Source: Deinococcus koreensis
GTDB taxonomy: Bacteria > Deinococcota > Deinococci > Deinococcales > Deinococcaceae
Direction: 5' to 3'
DNA length: 64,000 nucleotides
Assembly (NCBI RefSeq): GCF_002901445.1
Contig: NZ_PPPD01000001.1
Coordinates: 1,463,501 to 1,527,500 of the forward strand
Position numbers and translations under genes: made by a program. The notes beneath the pieces are model-generated. The model was not told the origin of the DNA and searched no databases. It worked only from the letters and a program-made list of their open reading frames with translations. Below, piece by piece: positions 58,958-64,000 of the stretch. Each line of letters begins with the position of its first letter. The first letter of the stretch is position 1.

Positions 58958-61849
58958 TCAGCCCGGCAGGGTGAAGGCCAGCGTGGCGCCCTGTCCGGGA
59001 GCGCTGACCACCTCCAGCTCGCCGCCCGCCAGCGTGGCCCGCTCGCGCAGCCCGAGCAGGCCCAGGTGCCCCGAGCGGGCCTGCGCCTCGGCCTCCTCGG
59101 CGGTGAAGCCCCGGCCGTCGTCGCTGATCGCCACCCGCACCTGCCCCGCGCCGAAGGCCACGCGGATGGCGGCGGTGTGGGCGTGGGCGTGCTTGTCCAC
59201 GTTGTTCAGCGCCTCCTGCGCCAGCCGGAACACGGTGAGTTCGGCGGCCGGGCTCAGGCGCCGCTCCTGGCCGCTGATCTCCAGGCGGGTCTCGGTCTGG
59301 GCCTGGGAGGCGAGCCACTCCAGCGCGGGCAGCAGCCCCAGGTCGTCCAGCATGGAGGGGCGCAGGTTGCGCGCGAAGCGCCGCACGCTCTCGATGGCGG
59401 CGTTCAGGTCGCCCAGGATGTCGTCGGCGCGCTCCTTGTGCTCGCCGCCCAGCTCGCGGGCCAGCCTCGCCACCCGGCGGGTCGTGGCGGTCAGCACCTG
59501 GGCGGTGTCGTCGTGCAGCTCGCGGCTGATGCGCCGCCGCTCCTCCTCCTGCGCCTGGGTAAAGAGGGTCAGGTAGCTGCGCAGTTCCAGGGTGCGGCTG
59601 GTGGCGGCCTCCAGCGCCTGCCCGCGCCGGGTGATCTCCTCGGCCAGGGTCTGCAGCTCCGAGAGGTCGCGGGCCACCAGCAGCACGCCCTCGCCGGCCC
59701 CCACCGCGCTCAGGCGCACCTCCAGCCGGTACGAGCCGACCTGGATCTCCGCGCGGCCCCCCGCCAGGCTGGTCGAGGCCGCGTCCCAGGCGGCGCGCAG
59801 GGCGCCCTGGGTGGCGGGCGTGGGCAGGCTGAGCACCTGGGCGCCCGGCAGCGGCCCGGTCAGCGGCTCCAGCAGCCGGGCGGCGGCGGGGTTGGCATAG
59901 GTGATGATCCCCTGGGTATCCGCGCTCAGGATCAGGTCGTGGGCGCCCTCCGCGAGCTGGCGGTAGCGGGCTTCCTCGCGCTCCAGCGCGACCAGCAATC
60001 GCTCGCGGGTCAGGGTCAGGGCCATCTGGTCGGCGACCGAGCGGGCCAGCGCCAGCACCCGGTCGCTGGGCGGCTCGGTGCCGGGGTCATCCACGTACAG
60101 GAAGCCCAGGATGCCGCGCCCGTCGCCGCCGCTGCCCACCACATCGCCGCCGTGCAGGGGCACGATCAGGGCGCTGCCCGCCACCGGCAGACAGGCCCGG
60201 CGCGCCAGGGGCCGGGGCCCGCGCCCCAGCTGCGAGAGCAGCGAGGCCAGTTCCTCGGGCCTGGGAGGGTGCAGGTTATAGGTGGCGCAGCGCGTGACCT
60301 CGCCGCCCTCGCCCAGCAGCGCGATCAGGCCGCGCCCGGCACTGAGCGCCAGGGTCGAGAGCCGCGCGGCCTCGGCCAGCGTCTCGTCGCCCTGATCCTC
60401 GCCCAGCAGCCGCCCCACGTTCAGCAGCACCGCCGATTCGCGCTCGCGGCGCAGCTCCTCCTCGTACAGGCGGGCGTTCTCGATGGCCAGCGAGGCCTGC
60501 GCGGCGAAGACCCCGCACAGCGCCTGGTCGTCCTCGTCGAGCGGCAGCGGGGCGTCCCAGTAGAGGGTGAGCACGCCGAAGACCCCCGCGCGCGTGACCA
60601 GCGGCAGCCCCACCACGCCCCGGTAGGGGTACTTGCCCTGCGCCAGCAGTTGCCGGGTGTAGCGGCTGCCGCCGCCGTAGTGCTCGGTGGTCAGGTCGCG
60701 CGCGGCGACCACCTCGCGGCGCTCGGCGGCCCGCCCGGTCACGCCCGCGCCCACCTTGGCCCGCACGCGCAGCACGTACTCGGACGGCAGGCCCAGCGCC
60801 GAGCGGATGTTCAGGGTGCGGCCGTCGGGCTGCAGTTCGTAGACCGCCGCCGCGTCGGCATGGAACAGGGTCACGGCGCGCTCCAGCACGCGCGGCAGGG
60901 TGTCCGAGAGATGCAGGCTGCCGGCCAGCGCCGCGCCGGCCTCGCGCAGCGCCTCGGCGGCCTCGCGCTTGCGGGTCTCGATGGCGTAGAGCCGCGCGTT
61001 GTCGATGGCCAGCGAGGCCTGCTCGGCCAGCGCCAGCACCAGCCGGGCGTCGTCCTCGGAGGCCCCGGCCCCCGGCGTGCGGGAATCGACGTACAGCAGG
61101 CCCAGCGGCCGCCCCCGGGCGCTCAGGGGGGCCAGCACCGCGACCTCGGGGCCCAGTTCGGCCAGACTGGCCGCGAAGGGGGTGCCGGCGTCGCGGGCGC
61201 GGTCGTAGCGGATCGCCTCGCCCCGGGTCATCAGCCGCTCGAAGCTGACCGGGCCGACCCCGATGCCGCCCGTGAAGGCGTCGTCGAAGCCGTAGGTGAA
61301 GACCTCGCCGGTACGCGCGCCGCCGTCCTGCACCTCGTCGAACAGGCCCACGAAGGCGCGCGAGAAGCCCAGCGCCAGGGCCGCGCTCTGGGCGGTCACG
61401 GTCAGCACCTCGCGCAGGTTCAGGCTGCCGCCCAGCCGCCGCACCAGCCCCTCCACCGTCTCCGCGATGCGGCCGTGACCGCGCCGCGCCTCGCGCGCCT
61501 GCACGCCCTCCAGCGCGAGCGTCAGCAGGGGCGAGACGCCCTGCAGCGCTTCCAGGCCCTCAGGCCGCGCCCCCACGAACTCCAGCACGCCGCAGCCGAA
61601 GGGCAGCGCGGACAGCATCCCCTCTTCCAGCACCGCCCCCCCGGCGAGTGCGCGCCCCGCCAGCGTGCCGTCGCTGAGGCCCAGGCCCCGGCCCTCCTCG
61701 GCCACGGCGTCCAGATGCGCGTCGTGCACCACCCAGACCCGCACCCCGTGGGCGCCCGCGACCCGGCAGGCGAACTCCGCGAGCGCCGCGGCGAAGCCGG
61801 CCACGGACGAGGCGTTGGTCAGGGCGGGGGGAAAGGGGGGGAGGGTCAT
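58958..61849 (-). CDS. Multi-GAF/PAS sensor histidine kinase (NarX/DegS-type)
   Basis: The 963-residue soluble kinase has about four GAF-like modules (roughly 5-140, 150-310, 335-495, 505-640), a PAS domain (about 650-760, [12 protein letters not shown]), a HisKA_3 domain with His779 ([12 protein letters not shown]) and a C-terminal ATPase domain with N-N-V-D-K-H-A and [11 protein letters not shown]. The GAF array points to soluble signals. It follows its NarL-type regulator in the same direction. The start at ATG 61849 has GGAGGAG upstream, which lies in the palindrome at 61861-61881. Confidence 0.92.
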   Translation of the reverse strand: MTLPPFPPALTNASSVAGFAAALAEFACRVAGAHGVRVWVVHDAHLDAVAEEGRGLGLSDGTLAGRALAGGAVLEEGMLSALPFGCGVLEFVGARPEGLEALQGVSPLLTLALEGVQAREARRGHGRIAETVEGLVRRLGGSLNLREVLTVTAQSAALALGFSRAFVGLFDEVQDGGARTGEVFTYGFDDAFTGGIGVGPVSFERLMTRGEAIRYDRARDAGTPFAASLAELGPEVAVLAPLSARGRPLGLLYVDSRTPGAGASEDDARLVLALAEQASLAIDNARLYAIETRKREAAEALREAGAALAGSLHLSDTLPRVLERAVTLFHADAAAVYELQPDGRTLNIRSALGLPSEYVLRVRAKVGAGVTGRAAERREVVAARDLTTEHYGGGSRYTRQLLAQGKYPYRGVVGLPLVTRAGVFGVLTLYWDAPLPLDEDDQALCGVFAAQASLAIENARLYEEELRRERESAVLLNVGRLLGEDQGDETLAEAARLSTLALSAGRGLIALLGEGGEVTRCATYNLHPPRPEELASLLSQLGRGPRPLARRACLPVAGSALIVPLHGGDVVGSGGDGRGILGFLYVDDPGTEPPSDRVLALARSVADQMALTLTRERLLVALEREEARYRQLAEGAHDLILSADTQGIITYANPAAARLLEPLTGPLPGAQVLSLPTPATQGALRAAWDAASTSLAGGRAEIQVGSYRLEVRLSAVGAGEGVLLVARDLSELQTLAEEITRRGQALEAATSRTLELRSYLTLFTQAQEEERRRISRELHDDTAQVLTATTRRVARLARELGGEHKERADDILGDLNAAIESVRRFARNLRPSMLDDLGLLPALEWLASQAQTETRLEISGQERRLSPAAELTVFRLAQEALNNVDKHAHAHTAAIRVAFGAGQVRVAISDDGRGFTAEEAEAQARSGHLGLLGLRERATLAGGELEVVSAPGQGATLAFTLPG

Positions 61850-61860
61850 CTCTTTTTGCT

Positions 61861-61881
61861 CCTCCCCCCTTGCGGGGGAGG
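61861..61881. repeat. REP-like palindrome covering the kinase Shine-Dalgarno sequence
   Basis: CCTCCCCC (61861-61868) pairs with GGGGGAGG (61874-61881) over 5 bases. On the minus strand the second half is the GGGGGAGGAG that serves as ribosome-binding site of the kinase, so folding of the mRNA would hide it. Confidence 0.6.
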
Positions 61882-61979
61882 CTGGGAGGGGGGGAACGCA
61901 TACGTCCCGCAACACAGCTGAACCGAATGGCAACGAATCTTGGGGCAACCTTGGCTGGTCTCACGCCCCCTCACCCCGG

Positions 61980-62002
61980 CCCTCTCCCACGAGGGGAGAG
62001 GG
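61980..62002. repeat. REP-like palindrome between regulator and kinase genes
   Basis: CCCTCTCCC (61980-61988) and its exact complement (61994-62002) form a 9-bp stem with a 5-base loop. With the flanking CCCCTCACCCC it matches a palindromic unit dispersed in many bacterial genomes. No T tract follows. Confidence 0.6.
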
Positions 62003-62010
62003 AGCAGGGC

Positions 62011-62703
62011 TCACACCATCTTCGGGTCGATCCAGCCGCGCTTGATGCCGAACAGCACGGCCTCCGTGCGGCTGCCCACGCCCAGCTTGGAGAAGATGTT
62101 CGCCAGGTGCACCTGCACCGTGCGGGGGCTGATGTCGAGGTCGCGGGCGATCTCCTTGTTGGTGCGCCCGGTGGCGGCCACGCGCAGGACTTCGAGTTCG
62201 CGGGGCGAGAGGTCGTCCTCGGGCGGGGTGGGGGTGGTGTTCGCGCTGAAGCGTTCGAGCACCTTGCGCGCCACCGAGGGGTGCAGGGCGCTCTCGCCGG
62301 CCGCCACGGCGCGCACGGCGCCCAGCAGGTCGTCCTCGGAGGCGTTTTTCAGCAGGTAGCCGGCGGCGCCCGCCTCCAGCAGCGCGAACACGTAGGCGTC
62401 GTCGTCGTAGGAGGTCAGCACCAGCACGCCCACGCCGGGCTGCTCGGCCTTGATCGCCCGGGTCGCCTCGATGCCGTTCATGCCGGGCATGGACACGTCC
62501 ATCAGGATCACGTCGGGGCCCAGCTCGCGGGCCCTCAGGATGGCCTCCTCGCCGCTGCCGGCCTCGCCCACCACGTGCAGATCCGCCTCGCCTTCCAGCA
62601 GCTCACGGGTGCCCTTGCGCACGACCGGGTGGTCATCCACCAGCAGCAGGGTGATGGCGCGCGGCGAGTCCGGGCCCGTGTCCAGCGTATCGGCGTCAAG
62701 CAT
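62011..62703 (-). CDS. NarL/FixJ-type response regulator
   Basis: The 230-residue regulator has a receiver domain (about 18-135) with D-D-H at 23-25 and phospho-acceptor Asp69 (L-M-D-V-S-M-P-G), and a LuxR-type helix-turn-helix (about 165-215, L-S-P-R-E-L-E-V-L and T-N-K-E-I-A-R-D-L). It is probably phosphorylated by the GAF kinase encoded next. TATCCT lies six bases before ATG 62703. Confidence 0.93.
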   Translation of the reverse strand: MLDADTLDTGPDSPRAITLLLVDDHPVVRKGTRELLEGEADLHVVGEAGSGEEAILRARELGPDVILMDVSMPGMNGIEATRAIKAEQPGVGVLVLTSYDDDAYVFALLEAGAAGYLLKNASEDDLLGAVRAVAAGESALHPSVARKVLERFSANTTPTPPEDDLSPRELEVLRVAATGRTNKEIARDLDISPRTVQVHLANIFSKLGVGSRTEAVLFGIKRGWIDPKMV

Positions 62704-62709
62704 GGGTAC

Positions 62710-62715
62710 AGGATA
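62710..62715 (-). promoter_or_regulatory. -10 box of a leaderless promoter (NarL-type regulator)
   Basis: TATCCT on the minus strand, 6 bases before the ATG at 62703. Confidence 0.45.
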
Positions 62716-62773
62716 CGGTGCCGGCATCCCGAGCCGGCGCCAGGGTGCGGGCCGCCCACCAGAGCAGGGCACG

Positions 62774-62811
62774 AAAAAAGCCCCCCCGGGTGGGGAGGCG
62801 TGCAGGGGGCC
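62774..62811 (-). terminator. Intrinsic terminator of the peptide-binding protein gene
   Basis: On the minus strand GGCCCCC pairs with GGGGGGGC and is followed by TTTTTT. It lies 11 bases after the stop codon at 62822. Confidence 0.8.
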
Positions 62812-62821
62812 TGGCCGGGGC

Positions 62822-64000
<1,179 letters not shown>

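Overview
The window is high-GC DNA from a Deinococcus-type bacterium. Evidence: a complete nine-gene V/A-type ATPase operon of the Thermus/Deinococcus layout, a 7Fe ferredoxin close to that of Thermus, several DinB-family proteins, and many genes that start directly behind a TACACT/TATGCT-like -10 box, which fits the leaderless transcription reported for Deinococcus. It looks like ordinary chromosome: no rRNA, tRNA, CRISPR, prophage or transposase gene was found. The species cannot be named from the sequence.

Layout. 1-5.7 kb: thioesterase, FtsB-like protein, pyrimidine nucleoside phosphorylase, an Fe-S protein, a double-GNAT acetyltransferase and a DUF99 gene broken by two frameshifts. 5.8-8.9 kb: MarR regulator, two VOC (ring-cleaving dioxygenase-like) proteins and an esterase, resembling the MhqR quinone-detoxification regulon of Bacillus. 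9-13.3 kb: secreted DUF4384 protein, M3 oligoendopeptidase, PSP1/RicT-like protein, RidA. 13.6-17.3 kb: a minor-pilin operon ending in a very large pilin-like protein resembling the Thermus competence protein ComZ. 18.1-26.9 kb: V-type ATPase operon. 26.9-30.4 kb: RHH/MazF toxin-antitoxin pair, frameshifted Uma2 nuclease gene, and a molybdenum hydroxylase large subunit without its partners. 30.6-34.1 kb: a foldback element, then an ECF sigma factor, a zinc-binding anti-sigma factor with an external beta-propeller, a thioredoxin-like protein and CcdA, read as one redox-stress module. 34.1-39.7 kb: FtsH, an OmpR-type two-component system and an MFS exporter. 40-45.4 kb: nucleotidyltransferase, ferredoxin, CorA with a proline-rich leader ORF, DoxX, RNase PH, glutamate racemase, TSUP permease. 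45.4-50.3 kb: phosphatase, ACT protein and a DinB-rich operon divergent from a WYL regulator. 50.4-55.3 kb: a histidine kinase and a sugar ABC transporter lacking its ATPase. 55.5-64 kb: LysS, GreA, MFS transporter, a GAF/PAS kinase with its NarL-type regulator, and a truncated peptide-binding protein.

The most distinctive signal is a family of intergenic elements built from 7-base (once 8-base) units kept in strict register. Most are a purine-rich array, a short loop and the complementary pyrimidine-rich array; some have a single arm. They lie between co-directional genes at eight places, three of the spacers ending in a Shine-Dalgarno sequence, and once between convergent genes. Two divide the ATPase operon just before the A subunit and just before the D subunit. 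The unit sequence differs between sites (NNRRGGC, GATGGTY, TGTGGGY, and the octads GTCTAAAG/GTCGAACN), so register and foldback are conserved rather than sequence.
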